Assembly (NCBI RefSeq): GCF_040112705.1
Contig: NZ_CP157804.1
Location: forward strand, 126,501-190,500
Direction of reading: 5' to 3'
Length of the DNA stretch: 64,000 nt
From: Flagellimonas sp. MMG031
GTDB taxonomy: Bacteria > Bacteroidota > Bacteroidia > Flavobacteriales > Flavobacteriaceae
Below are positions 37,352-45,571 of this stretch, one piece after another. The notes below the pieces were generated by a model. It ran no database searches. It was not told the origin of the DNA and worked only from the letters and a program-made list of their open reading frames with translations. The translations under genes and the position numbers were made by a program. Each line of letters begins with the position of its first letter. Positions within the stretch are counted from its first letter, which is position 1.

Positions 37352-38641
37352 TTAATCTTCAGTGTGAACGGTGACCTTTACCAAATCGATTTTGGTATTC
37401 GATACCTCCAAAATCTTGAAGCTAAATCGACCTAATATGACTTCCGTGTCCTGTTCGGGTATTTCTCCGGTCTGATGCACGATCAATCCGCCCAAGGTCT
37501 CATATTCTTCGCCTTCGGGCAGTTCCATTTTGTAGTTTTCGTTAATGTAATCCACCTCCAAGCGGGCGGAGAACTTATATTCATTTTCGCTGATCTGCTC
37601 CTCGTGCAGGTCCGTGGAATCGTGCTCATCCTCTATTTCGCCAAAAAGCTCCTCAATGATGTCCTCAACGGTCAAAATTCCCGAAGTACCCCCATATTCG
37701 TCCAAAACCACGGCCATACTCTTTCGTTTTTTGGTCAATACGTTCAGAATGTCCTGGATGAGCATGGTCTCCGGAACGAATTCAACCGGCAGCAGGATAC
37801 TTTTTATGGTTTTGGGCTTTTTGAACAACTCATACGAATGCACATACCCAATAATCTCATCGATACTGTCCTTGTACACCAATATTTTTGAATATCCGGT
37901 TTCCGAAAAAAGTTTGGTCAGGTTTTTTGGGGTTTCACCAATTTCCACTGCCGTAATCTCGGTACGCGGCACCATCACCTCCCTTGCCTTAACGGTTGAA
38001 AATTCCAAGGCATTCTGGAATATCTGGATCTCGGAATCCACATCATCCTCCTCTTCCACGGTTTCCATTTGCTCGTTGATGTAATCGCCCAGCTCCAATT
38101 TGGTAAATGTAAGTTGCACCTCGTCCCCTTCGGTCTTGAAAAGGGTTCTCAGAACAAAATCGGATACCTTGATGACAAAGGTCGAGATCACCGAGAACAA
38201 CAGGTAAAACATATAGGCCGGCACGGCGAATACCTTGATTAGTACATTGGCATAGATTTGAAAGAATACCTTGGGCAAAAACTCCGCCGTCAACAGAATA
38301 AGTATGGTTGAAATTACGGTCTGCGAAAGCAGACTAAAATCCGTCAATAGCACATTGACAAACTCATATTTGGCGGGCAACAAGCTTTGGAACCACTCCA
38401 TGAGCACATCCCCCATAAAAAGACCATAGATCACCAAGGCAATATTGTTGCCTATAAGCATGGTGGCTATAAATTTGGATGGTTTGTCGGTGAGCAGGGT
38501 TAGCACCTTGGCCAAAAAGCCTTCTTGCTTTTTCTCTATTTCAATATGGATCTTGTTGGCGGAAACGAAGGCGATTTCCATGCCGGAGAAAAATGCCGAT
38601 AACAGCAGGGAAACAATGATAATGATTAGGGAGGAGTCCAA
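37352..38641 (-). CDS. CNNM/CBS-domain membrane protein (hemolysin/CorC family)
   Basis: The 429-residue protein has a DUF21/CNNM membrane domain with three to four helices (about residues 1-155), a CBS pair (about 205-330; VMVPRTEITAVEIG, SMAVVLDEYGGTSGILTVEDIIEELFGEI) and a C-terminal CorC_HlyC domain (about 345-425). Members are linked to magnesium/cobalt efflux; in Bacteroidota the related GldE supports gliding, though this copy sits in an LptC/PpiD cluster instead. The start is a TTG two bases after the upstream stop, the only start giving the full CNNM domain. Confidence 0.92.
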   Translation of the reverse strand: MDSSLIIIIVSLLLSAFFSGMEIAFVSANKIHIEIEKKQEGFLAKVLTLLTDKPSKFIATMLIGNNIALVIYGLFMGDVLMEWFQSLLPAKYEFVNVLLTDFSLLSQTVISTILILLTAEFLPKVFFQIYANVLIKVFAVPAYMFYLLFSVISTFVIKVSDFVLRTLFKTEGDEVQLTFTKLELGDYINEQMETVEEEDDVDSEIQIFQNALEFSTVKAREVMVPRTEITAVEIGETPKNLTKLFSETGYSKILVYKDSIDEIIGYVHSYELFKKPKTIKSILLPVEFVPETMLIQDILNVLTKKRKSMAVVLDEYGGTSGILTVEDIIEELFGEIEDEHDSTDLHEEQISENEYKFSARLEVDYINENYKMELPEGEEYETLGGLIVHQTGEIPEQDTEVILGRFSFKILEVSNTKIDLVKVTVHTED

Positions 38642-38643
38642 GG

Positions 38644-38847
38644 TTATTGTTGATTATCCTTTTTTCGCTGTTCAAAACGTTTCCGATATCTTCTTCTAAA
38701 CACAAACATAGCAACGGATACTACGGCGAAAAAGATAAAGATGTAGGTTTCCTTTGGATTCACGCTCCAAAGTGTTACAATCTTATAGATGGATATGGCA
38801 GCTACGGCCAAGTATAGGTATTCGGTGTATCGTAAAATCTTAATCAT
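38644..38847 (-). CDS. Small two-helix membrane protein
   Basis: This 67-residue protein has two predicted transmembrane helices (about 8-27 and 35-52) and a very basic C-terminal tail (FRRRYRKRFEQRKK). It overlaps the end of lptC by eight bases and precedes the CNNM gene by two, so it is certainly within the operon. No function is known to me. Confidence 0.82.
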   Translation of the reverse strand: MIKILRYTEYLYLAVAAISIYKIVTLWSVNPKETYIFIFFAVVSVAMFVFRRRYRKRFEQRKKDNQQ

Positions 38848-39451
38848 CCTGTTCTTCTTCTTTAATCGTCATCATCCCATAAGTTTTATGGGCCTTGAAA
38901 AATGTAAAATCCTTATTAAAGTCCATCCCTTCACCGTCCATTACGGTTCTGTCTTCCGGATTGGTATATGTAAATGAGGCTTCTGTAAAGATCCAGTTAT
39001 TTTTTCTGTCAAAATACAACTGGTCGGTTTCCAGCTTTTTGCCATCGTGACTTTCCAGCACCACATTGCCCCGCAAATCTATTAAATTGGTTTGGGAATA
39101 TACGATGCCATAATCGGCTATGATGACGCTTTTCTGATTCTTTTCATTGAAAAAATCCACTCGTAGCCCTTCTGGGAAGGTACGGAATTTAAACCGTTGG
39201 TTATCGAAATCTTCGGATAACGGACTGGTGAGCACGGCGATGACCCGCGACTTTGCGGAATCCTGTGTGCTCATGGCCTCTACGGTTTCGGTATAGGTCA
39301 AGGTGAAATTTTGGGCAACACCTTGGGGAAAGAGGGGTTTTACGGCCTCCTCGCCCACTCGTTCGTAGTCGTCACCACAGGACATAAAAAGGATTGCCAC
39401 GGTGAAAACCGTGGCAAAGCTCTTTAATATATGTTGTGATGTTCGTTTCAC
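38840..39451 (-). CDS. lptC: LPS export periplasmic protein LptC
   Basis: The 203-residue protein has a lipoprotein-type signal (FTVAILFMSC) and a single OstA/LptC-like beta-jellyroll (about residues 40-190), with the repeated pattern of strands such as GIVYSQTNLIDLRGNVVLES. LptC passes LPS from the LptBFG extractor to the LptA bridge. Its start is GTG and shares one base with the TPR gene stop, which indicates coupling. A lipoprotein rather than transmembrane anchor is common for Bacteroidota LptC. Confidence 0.9.
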   Translation of the reverse strand: MKRTSQHILKSFATVFTVAILFMSCGDDYERVGEEAVKPLFPQGVAQNFTLTYTETVEAMSTQDSAKSRVIAVLTSPLSEDFDNQRFKFRTFPEGLRVDFFNEKNQKSVIIADYGIVYSQTNLIDLRGNVVLESHDGKKLETDQLYFDRKNNWIFTEASFTYTNPEDRTVMDGEGMDFNKDFTFFKAHKTYGMMTIKEEEQDD

Positions 39452-40821
39452 TACAAATTCGGTACCGTAACACTACCACCTACCCAACAGCTGAAGGAAA
39501 TGGTCTTACCAGCCATACCGGAGCTAAAGATCATCTCTTTGGATGGGGCCTTGGCCTCATAACTTGCGGCTGCTTGGCTTGCGCGTCCGCTCAATGCAGG
39601 ATCCACAGTGGCCGCTTTTCTGGCCATGCTTGCAGCTTTCCAGTAGATAGCTCTTTTCTCGAACGGAGTGCTTCCACAATCGTTGGCACTGTTTCCATAG
39701 AGGTTGGCAATCAACAAATAGGCTTTACCGTTTGCTGGATTGGCATCAATGGATTTCAAAGCATAGCTTCTGGCTTGTGAAGAACTGCTTCTTCTAACCG
39801 TAGTTGCAATCTTGTATAGGATTTCCGATTTTTTGTATGAATCGGTCTCCAACTCTACCGCCTTGTTAAAGTCGGCAAGGGCTCCGTTCATATCACCGGA
39901 TTTCTGCTTCAATACACCACCGTACATGTAGGCGTCTGCAGAAGGATCCAAAGCCAACTGGGCCTCGAACAATTTTCTAAACATAGGGTCGTCCGTACAT
40001 TCTTTGGAGAACATTCTTCCTACCGCACGCTTAACCCACTTTACATCGCCTTTCTTTTCATCAAAGCTTTTTTCGTAAAGAGGAATTAGGTTATCACAAT
40101 CTGCAAGTGCACCCAATTTGGAATCTACACTGCTGGCCACTTTACCGTAAGATTCTGAGTTCACGGTAGCTGCACGCAGCATTCTCTTTTCTTTGGAGGT
40201 CAAAGTTCCCAAAGAATCCTTGGGAAGAAGCTTGGTTACCACATCGGTCAACTGCTTATTTTCTTCCTCTATTTTTCCCGTTACATCATCATAGGTGTTG
40301 AATACATCTTGAAGATCTTTTTTACCTGCATCGTGCAAGTCTACCAAACTGGAGAAGTACAGGTACAATGCCCTTGGGTTCTTAAAGTTGGCTTGATCCT
40401 CTTGGAATGCCTTGTCCAACATATTGAACAATTCCTCATCGGAAGCCATTTTGTTTTCGTACATCAACAATACCTTATCAATTGCAACTCCCGCCTTGGT
40501 GTAGTTGGTAGGGAAGTACTTAAGACTGTTGTCGTACAACGCCAAAAGATCTTTGATGTAAGCATCCTTCTCGGCTCCAGTAGAGCTTTCAATCTTGGAT
40601 TTTAGGATTTTTTCCCCGTAGGAAAAGTTTGCCTTGTTGATATCTGGACAGCTTTCATACACCATTTTCCATGGTTCGTAAGCTGCATCATAATTTTTAA
40701 CCTTTACGTGTTCTGCGTAAATCGACAGATTGGTCATACACTCGGGGTTCTGTGCTTGGGCCATACTTAATCCCGTCAACATGGTGACCGCTATCATTGT
40801 TAAGTAGTGTCTCTTTTTCAT
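39451..40821 (-). CDS. Secreted TPR-repeat protein
   Basis: This 456-residue protein begins with a signal peptide (MKKRHYLTMIAVTMLTGLSM) and is built of helical repeats, with recognisable TPR units in the C-terminal half (YMYGGVLKQKSGDMNGALAD, KAYLLIANLYGNSANDCGST). It has conserved cysteines near residues 25 and 57. The frame is open to 40851, but the ATG at 40821 gives the signal peptide directly. It lies between a beta-barrel gene and lptC, suggesting a periplasmic scaffold in envelope assembly; this is inference. Confidence 0.9.
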   Translation of the reverse strand: MKKRHYLTMIAVTMLTGLSMAQAQNPECMTNLSIYAEHVKVKNYDAAYEPWKMVYESCPDINKANFSYGEKILKSKIESSTGAEKDAYIKDLLALYDNSLKYFPTNYTKAGVAIDKVLLMYENKMASDEELFNMLDKAFQEDQANFKNPRALYLYFSSLVDLHDAGKKDLQDVFNTYDDVTGKIEEENKQLTDVVTKLLPKDSLGTLTSKEKRMLRAATVNSESYGKVASSVDSKLGALADCDNLIPLYEKSFDEKKGDVKWVKRAVGRMFSKECTDDPMFRKLFEAQLALDPSADAYMYGGVLKQKSGDMNGALADFNKAVELETDSYKKSEILYKIATTVRRSSSSQARSYALKSIDANPANGKAYLLIANLYGNSANDCGSTPFEKRAIYWKAASMARKAATVDPALSGRASQAAASYEAKAPSKEMIFSSGMAGKTISFSCWVGGSVTVPNL

Positions 40822-40924
40822 CTTTCTAATTTTAAAGCTGTTAAAGTACAAATTTTCATTAAAAAATCCTTTTTTGGGACCTTTTATGGGTGGTTATTTA
40901 TTAATTTTTCAAAAAAACGGCCTA

Positions 40925-42190
40925 TCAATTAATTTTTACTTTCCTAAACCATCTATCATTTAAGGATAAGCCCAGATTGATTTTGAAATAACTTTCTTCC
41001 ACCAGGTTCTGATCCGTGGTGCCTCGTCTTCCCAACTCAAACCCAAGGTTCAAATTGGAGAAATTGGCACCCAACGGTAAACCAAGTCCAAAAGTTATGC
41101 CAAAATTGTTTATCTCTTTGTTGTTCACGGTCATCCCGGTCACATCGTACCGAAGTCCTGCACGGTAGGTCACCCGATTAAAGTAACCGTTGAGCGCCCT
41201 GTATTCGGGTACCCAGTAACCTCCCAAGGCGTAGCTGCTCGCATCATTATAGGTTACGTTGTCCAAGCCCAAGAAAGCGTTCTCGAACTTGCTCATTTGC
41301 TGAAAGCTGTACTCTGCCCCTACAAACCATTTTTTATCTTCTCCATACCCCAATCCCAAAGTGGTCCGTGTAGGTATCTTGATTTCGGTGTTTCTGAGGT
41401 TGGATGCATCCAGATTGACGTCCACAACCTCTACGTTGTTTCCGTTGGCAATGGAAAACGAGCCAAGGGTCTCCGTGTTCTTTGACACCAAGTTTCCTTG
41501 GGTATTGACCAGAACCGAAGTATATAAGGTGTATTTATCCTTTATGGTAGGGGTATAATTAAGAGCGTATTTAAAATCGTAGCCGTTTATTCTGGATTCC
41601 CGATCGTCCAAGGTGCCAAACTGTACTCCTTCCACACTTTGGATCCTTTGGTATTCCAGCGTTCCAAAATTATAGTTGATGGTAGCGCCCAAGCTTACAT
41701 TTTTGATCGGCTCAAAACCAATGGAGGCATACAAACGGTTCAATCCGCCCGAGCCCTCATAAAAATTGGTGACTTCTGCCCCGCTGCTGTTCTGGGCTAT
41801 GGAGTTTAAGGTATAGCCCACAGAGGAGTATGGCATAATTCCAAAACCGAAGCCTGCATTCCGTGCTATGGGAAATCCTATGGATAGGTAATCCAAATTG
41901 GTCACCGAGGTGTTCTGTTCTTCCGTGAAGGTCTTTAGGCGGTATTCTTTATGGGAAAGTCCCGCGGTGTAGGCGGTCAATCGCAATTTGGAATAGGCCG
42001 CGGGATTGCCCAAATTGATATGGATACTGTCCCCGTACATGCTCAATCCGCCCATCATTTGGGTATCCACTGCCCCGTTGTCGCGTTGGTCGCCAATACC
42101 GAAGTACGAATAGGGCGAAATGGTTCCATTTTGTGCGAACAGACCATGGGCAGCCACGCAGAAAAAAGCGATCAGAATTCTTTTAATCAT
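40925..42190 (-). CDS. Outer membrane beta-barrel protein of unknown function
   Basis: The 421-residue protein has a signal peptide (IAFFCVAAHGLFAQ) and then the motif ISPYSYFGIGD, followed by alternating amphipathic strands rich in aromatic and glycine residues through to the C-terminus, as in FadL-like or PorV-like barrels. It starts directly after the coaX stop without a gap, so it belongs to the same transcript. The product is likely a 12- to 14-strand barrel; what it transports or organises is unknown. Confidence 0.88.
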   Translation of the reverse strand: MIKRILIAFFCVAAHGLFAQNGTISPYSYFGIGDQRDNGAVDTQMMGGLSMYGDSIHINLGNPAAYSKLRLTAYTAGLSHKEYRLKTFTEEQNTSVTNLDYLSIGFPIARNAGFGFGIMPYSSVGYTLNSIAQNSSGAEVTNFYEGSGGLNRLYASIGFEPIKNVSLGATINYNFGTLEYQRIQSVEGVQFGTLDDRESRINGYDFKYALNYTPTIKDKYTLYTSVLVNTQGNLVSKNTETLGSFSIANGNNVEVVDVNLDASNLRNTEIKIPTRTTLGLGYGEDKKWFVGAEYSFQQMSKFENAFLGLDNVTYNDASSYALGGYWVPEYRALNGYFNRVTYRAGLRYDVTGMTVNNKEINNFGITFGLGLPLGANFSNLNLGFELGRRGTTDQNLVEESYFKINLGLSLNDRWFRKVKIN

Positions 42191-42919
42191 TCAGTTTGTA
42201 TTGTATTCCAGTAGGCAGTTGAGCCCCTCCAAGAGAAATTTGGAGTTGGCAAATATGGTGTTTTTTAGCCTTTTGGCAAAAAAATGGTAGTCTCCCCCTG
42301 TTAAAATAACTGTTAAATCTTGAAAACGAGACCGATATTGCCCGATTACCCCATCCACTTCCTGCGCCACACCATTGATTACCCCGCTGTGCATACAAGA
42401 TTCGGTGGAATTGCCCACAAAGTCCAGCAGCTCCCCGGGCTGGAGCAGCGGTAAGCCCGCCGTTTGGTTGTGCATGGCATTGTAGCGCATACGGATTCCC
42501 GGGGAAATGGCACCTCCCACATATTCCCCGGCATTGTTCACCATATCGTAGGTGATGCAGGTACCGGCATCTATCACCAAGGTATTGCCGCGCGGATTTT
42601 GATGATAGGCGGCCGCGGCCAAGGCCAATCGGTCCACGCCCAAGGTATGCGGGGTAGCGTAGCTATTTTTAAAAGGGACCTTGGAGGCACTGGTAAGCAC
42701 GTGCACCTTACAGAACAGGGCCACCACATCGCGCTCCTTGCGGTCCAGTTTGCCTACGGATGAAAGTATGGCATTGTTGATCTGTGGATATTGCTCAAAC
42801 AATTCCTTGATCTTGGAAAGGAACAGCCCCGACTCGGAAGACTGATCGTGCACGATGCTATCGTTTTTAAAAACAGCATATTTGATAAGGGTGTTGCCTA
42901 TGTCGATCACCAAATTCAT
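42191..42919 (-). CDS. coaX: Type III pantothenate kinase CoaX
   Basis: CoaX phosphorylates pantothenate, the first step of coenzyme A synthesis. The 242-residue ASKHA-fold protein shows the phosphate-1 motif DIGNTLIKYAVF, the pantothenate-binding GVDRLALAAAAY, the conserved DAGTCITYD and GGAISPGIRMR. It is the first gene of the minus-strand envelope cluster and is transcribed divergently from tRNA-Phe. Its length is normal. Confidence 0.95.
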   Translation of the reverse strand: MNLVIDIGNTLIKYAVFKNDSIVHDQSSESGLFLSKIKELFEQYPQINNAILSSVGKLDRKERDVVALFCKVHVLTSASKVPFKNSYATPHTLGVDRLALAAAAYHQNPRGNTLVIDAGTCITYDMVNNAGEYVGGAISPGIRMRYNAMHNQTAGLPLLQPGELLDFVGNSTESCMHSGVINGVAQEVDGVIGQYRSRFQDLTVILTGGDYHFFAKRLKNTIFANSKFLLEGLNCLLEYNTN

Positions 42920-42971
42920 ATCGCAAAGATCGGGAATTGGAAAAAATGAACACCTTTTTTTCGGGTTTTTG

Positions 42972-43002
42972 TTTGTATATCCTAATTTTGAAATTATATT
43001 TG
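42972..43002 (+). promoter_or_regulatory. Promoter of tRNA-Phe
   Basis: TTTG at 42972-42975 and TATATTTG at 42995-43002 with a 19-base spacer are an almost ideal Bacteroidota promoter, 19 bases before the mature tRNA 5' end. Confidence 0.85.
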
Positions 43003-43021
43003 CACCCGCTTAATACAGCAT

Positions 43022-43094
<73 letters not shown>

Positions 43095-43110
43095 CAAAGT
43101 GGAAGCTATG

Positions 43111-43144
43111 AAAAGCCCGTCCTATTTGGATGGGCTTTTGTTTT
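43111..43144 (+). terminator. Terminator of tRNA-Phe
   Basis: AAAAGCCCGTCC (43111-43122) pairs with GGATGGGCTTTT (43128-43139), with one G-T wobble, around TATTT and continues into further T residues, 17 bases after the tRNA. Confidence 0.88.
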
Positions 43145-43212
43145 GGAACAAAACCGAATCGAAGTTTATACCGAGCAAAAAACAAAGTTTTTTGTCGAAA
43201 TGCTGCTCTATT

Positions 43213-43253
43213 GGGAGTTGAGGGTTAAACCGACTTGCTTTTTAACTCGGTTC
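43213..43253. repeat. Island hairpin repeat, copy C
   Basis: GGGAGTTGAGGGTTAAACC leads into the inverted pair AACCGACTT / AACTCGGTT (43228-43236 and 43244-43252) around GCTTTTT. It resembles copy B at 44511-44618 over about 40 bases and lies just past the stop of the 43273 lipoprotein gene. Confidence 0.7.
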
Positions 43254-43272
43254 TTTACTATGCCCAGTTTTC

Positions 43273-43641
43273 TTAATACACTGGCCCCGTAAACTGCATT
43301 AAAACCGTATCCTTCTTTATTTCACAAATAACCTTTCTGTCTAACGGACCACCATTGGTATAATATCCGCCGCCTGTATGTTCCTTTTTGCCATTTTCCC
43401 GCTCAAAAATTAATCCATAAGCACCATCACCTTTCTGGTTGTTCGTCATATCAAGAAATTCTACGACGGATTCGTTGGGTTTGATTTGTTCGATTTCCAG
43501 TTTCGTTTTGTCGTCAGAGGAGAAAGTTACGTTATGGATGGCTTCGCCAGAGGTGTTTTTGATTTCCACAAGTACTCCGTTTTTACCCAAATGGCAGGAA
43601 CTTATCATTAGCAATACCAGTATGGAAATCAGCTTTTTCAT
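43273..43641 (-). CDS. Small lipoprotein, unknown function
   Basis: The 122-residue protein has a lipobox (LVLLMISSC) and a short beta-rich domain with an internal GGGYYTNGGPLDRK turn. I recognise no family. It is flanked by repeat copies C and A and is the first gene of the accessory island after tRNA-Phe. It may be a surface protein gained with the island; no partner gene is evident. Confidence 0.72.
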   Translation of the reverse strand: MKKLISILVLLMISSCHLGKNGVLVEIKNTSGEAIHNVTFSSDDKTKLEIEQIKPNESVVEFLDMTNNQKGDGAYGLIFERENGKKEHTGGGYYTNGGPLDRKVICEIKKDTVLMQFTGPVY

Positions 43642-43660
43642 AGTGTGTACAAAGATCTAG

Positions 43661-43757
43661 AAAATAATTTCGTCGCCTAATTTTTCTTCTCGTTCAGCCT
43701 AGTTAAAGTCAAGTCAATCTGGGCTTGGGTTAAACCTGCCTACTAGCAGGCAGGAAT
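43661..43757. repeat. Island hairpin repeat, copy A
   Basis: Begins AAAATAATTTCGTC, shared with copy B, and ends with the inverted pair CCTGCCT / AGGCAGG (43735-43741 and 43748-43754) after GGGTTAAA. It follows the antitoxin gene stop (43792, minus strand). Confidence 0.65.
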
Positions 43758-43791
43758 CATTGGTTGTGGAGCGTATTACAAAACTGCTCTT

Positions 43792-44103
43792 TTAGATTTC
43801 AATTGATATTTTCACCTTTCCCCCTAGTCCTTTCTCCACTATATCGTAGAGTGTTTTTAGCGTAAGATTGCTTCCGTTGTTTTCCACACGCGAAATGTAA
43901 GTCCGTTTTTTGTCCACAAGTTCGCCCAATTGCTCTTGGGTAAGGTTTTTTTCCTCACGTGCCTTACGCAACAAAAGTCCGATTTTAAAGGACTCAAAGT
44001 CCCTTTCCAGTTCATCCCTACGTTCAGTTCCCCTTTCTCCGTACACGGTATCCTTAATATCCTTCCAACTTTTTGTATCCATTTTATCTTCTTTTGTCTT
44101 CAT
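43792..44103 (-). CDS. XRE-family antitoxin (HigA-like)
   Basis: The 103-residue protein has a helix-turn-helix of the XRE type in its C-terminal half (LRKAREEKNLTQEQLGELVDK, then YISRVENN) and an acidic N-terminal extension that would wrap the toxin. Its start overlaps the toxin gene by 20 bases, with the toxin upstream, which is the HigBA order. It should neutralise the toxin and repress the operon through the palindrome at 44436-44455. Confidence 0.88.
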   Translation of the reverse strand: MKTKEDKMDTKSWKDIKDTVYGERGTERRDELERDFESFKIGLLLRKAREEKNLTQEQLGELVDKKRTYISRVENNGSNLTLKTLYDIVEKGLGGKVKISIEI

Positions 44104-44428
44104 AGTATGAGTGCATTAGTCCTACTGCTTTGTCGATTTCCTTTTGCGGGGTTTTCTGCGACTTTTTGGCAAATCCGTTTAAGAGGATTACCAATTTTCC
44201 TTTGTCAAAAAAGCAGAATACTCTCCAAATATTCGAGCCGAGTTTAATTCGGGCTTCGTACAGTCCTTTAGTGCCCGCTATGGCTTTTAGGTAATTGGAG
44301 GGAACCCTTTTATAGGTTTCAATTATTTCGATGACCTTGAATATTTTGTCCTGCACCTTGTTTGGCTGCTTTAAAAGGAACTCCTCGAAATAGTTTTTGT
44401 ACTGGATTACCTCCCGGACCTTTTCCAT
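44084..44428 (-). CDS. RelE/HigB-like toxin (Gp49 family)
   Basis: The 114-residue protein matches the phage-derived Gp49-like HigB group: YFEEFLLKQPNKVQDKI, the arginine-containing strand LGSNIWRVFCFFDKGKLVILL and the closing GFAKKSQKTPQKEIDKA. Such toxins are ribosome-dependent mRNA endonucleases. It is the first gene of the pair, directly after a 20-base palindrome, and overlaps the antitoxin gene by 20 bases. Both key basic residues of the C-terminal motif are present, so it looks intact. Confidence 0.88.
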   Translation of the reverse strand: MEKVREVIQYKNYFEEFLLKQPNKVQDKIFKVIEIIETYKRVPSNYLKAIAGTKGLYEARIKLGSNIWRVFCFFDKGKLVILLNGFAKKSQKTPQKEIDKAVGLMHSYYEDKRR

Positions 44429-44432
44429 AAAA

Positions 44433-44455
44433 CAAATGTAACTTAAAAGTTACAT
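44433..44455 (-). promoter_or_regulatory. Operator and -7 element of the toxin-antitoxin operon
   Basis: A perfect inverted repeat, ATGTAACTT and AAGTTACAT around AA (44436-44455), ends eight bases before the toxin start. On the minus strand TACATTTG (44433-44440) fits the -7 consensus and overlaps one arm, so a bound antitoxin would block transcription. Confidence 0.75.
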
Positions 44456-44510
44456 ATTATAAAATTTTCTTCGGGTTTGGTGGTTGGAAGGGTATTGGTT
44501 AAAAAGGGCT

Positions 44511-44618
44511 CGAAAATAATTTCGTCACCTCATTTTCTTCTTTGCTCAGCGCGGCCGAAGCCAGTGATGCCCTGTGGGGAGTTATGGCTTAAACCAACTT
44601 GCTTTTTAAGTCGGTTCT
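44511..44618. repeat. Island hairpin repeat, copy B
   Basis: Begins with the same AAAATAATTTCGTC block as copy A and ends with the hairpin region of copy C: AACCAACTT (44592-44600) and AAGTCGGTT (44608-44616) around GCTTTTT. In minus-strand RNA the nine-base stem is complete with one G-U pair. It follows the parvulin gene stop at 44639. Confidence 0.7.
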
Positions 44619-44638
44619 CTCTTGTGCTTTAGTTTTTT

Positions 44639-45505
44639 TTATAAGTCAAATCTGAACTTTTTCACATAAATAGAGTTTTCTTTAAACTCTTCATTCATAG
44701 CTTGACCTTTGAGTATTTCAAAGCTTTTTTGAATGGCTTCACATTTGATTGCCTTATTCAGAACTTCTTTTTTGCAATTCACGCACTCTACTTTTGAAAT
44801 TTGTACGTTACTCAGTTCTACAATGTTTTTAATCCCAGTTGCAATTGTTACCCGTATGAATTTGCCTTTTTCATTTACATCTCGTGTAACGGATTCTTGT
44901 ATTTCAGTTAATTTCAAGTATTCAAATTCCCCTGTTTCCCTATCATTGTGTGTTTTTAAAACAACAAAATGCCAGTTCCTATCTTTTTGAATAGACTCAA
45001 AAATATCATTTAGCTCGTGTTCAGCTACAGACTTTTCGAATTCAGGAACCATTCTGCCTTCAGGAAACCAGCCTAGGTTTCCTTGGTTTTTCCTTGGGTC
45101 CATCGAGTATTCATCTGCAAGATCCCCAAAGTCCTCTCCATTTCTATATCTTCTAAATATTTCTTTTTTAGTACCCTGAATTTTGGAATTGGACATTTTG
45201 CCACCATCCAACCATATGTATTTAACCTTGAATTCCTTCTTGGTTTTTTTATTAAGGATTTTATAATAAACATCATTAAACTCCTTTATGCTGTCGATTT
45301 CAATATCTTTGATAAATTCTTCAAAACCAGAATCGCTTGTTGTCTGTATGATACGTTTTAGGGAAAAACAAGGATTATTCAATTGAATACTATCCACTTG
45401 GTTTTGGGTGCTTATGTTCCGCATTAATAACTTGTAATCAGGGTTTTGACCAAAACAACAGGGCATTACAAAAAGAACAAATATTATATTTTTAAAATTT
45501 TTCAT
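44639..45505 (-). CDS. Secreted parvulin-type peptidyl-prolyl isomerase
   Basis: The 288-residue protein has a signal peptide (MKNFKNIIFVLFVMPCCFG) and a single parvulin-like rotamase domain at about residues 115-205 (FGDLADEYSMDPRKNQGNLGWFPEGRMVPEFEKSV, given in part here: FGDLADEYSM and GNLGWFPEGRMVPEFE). The C-terminal part has a CxxC (VECVNCKK), perhaps a redox or metal site. AT-rich codon use and location inside the repeat-separated island suggest acquisition. No SurA-type chaperone region was seen. Confidence 0.8.
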   Translation of the reverse strand: MKNFKNIIFVLFVMPCCFGQNPDYKLLMRNISTQNQVDSIQLNNPCFSLKRIIQTTSDSGFEEFIKDIEIDSIKEFNDVYYKILNKKTKKEFKVKYIWLDGGKMSNSKIQGTKKEIFRRYRNGEDFGDLADEYSMDPRKNQGNLGWFPEGRMVPEFEKSVAEHELNDIFESIQKDRNWHFVVLKTHNDRETGEFEYLKLTEIQESVTRDVNEKGKFIRVTIATGIKNIVELSNVQISKVECVNCKKEVLNKAIKCEAIQKSFEILKGQAMNEEFKENSIYVKKFRFDL

Positions 45506-45571
45506 ATATGAATCGTAAAGGTCTTAGCTATGGCGGAATGAACTATGGACTTTGTTCTACTTAGTCATTTT

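Noticed and set aside
43190..44640. Island repeats as classical integron attC sites
   Set aside because: GTTAAAC-like cores occur in copies A and C, but copy B lacks one, no clear inverse core pairs with them and no integrase gene is in the window. The cassette-like layout is kept as a finding without this label.
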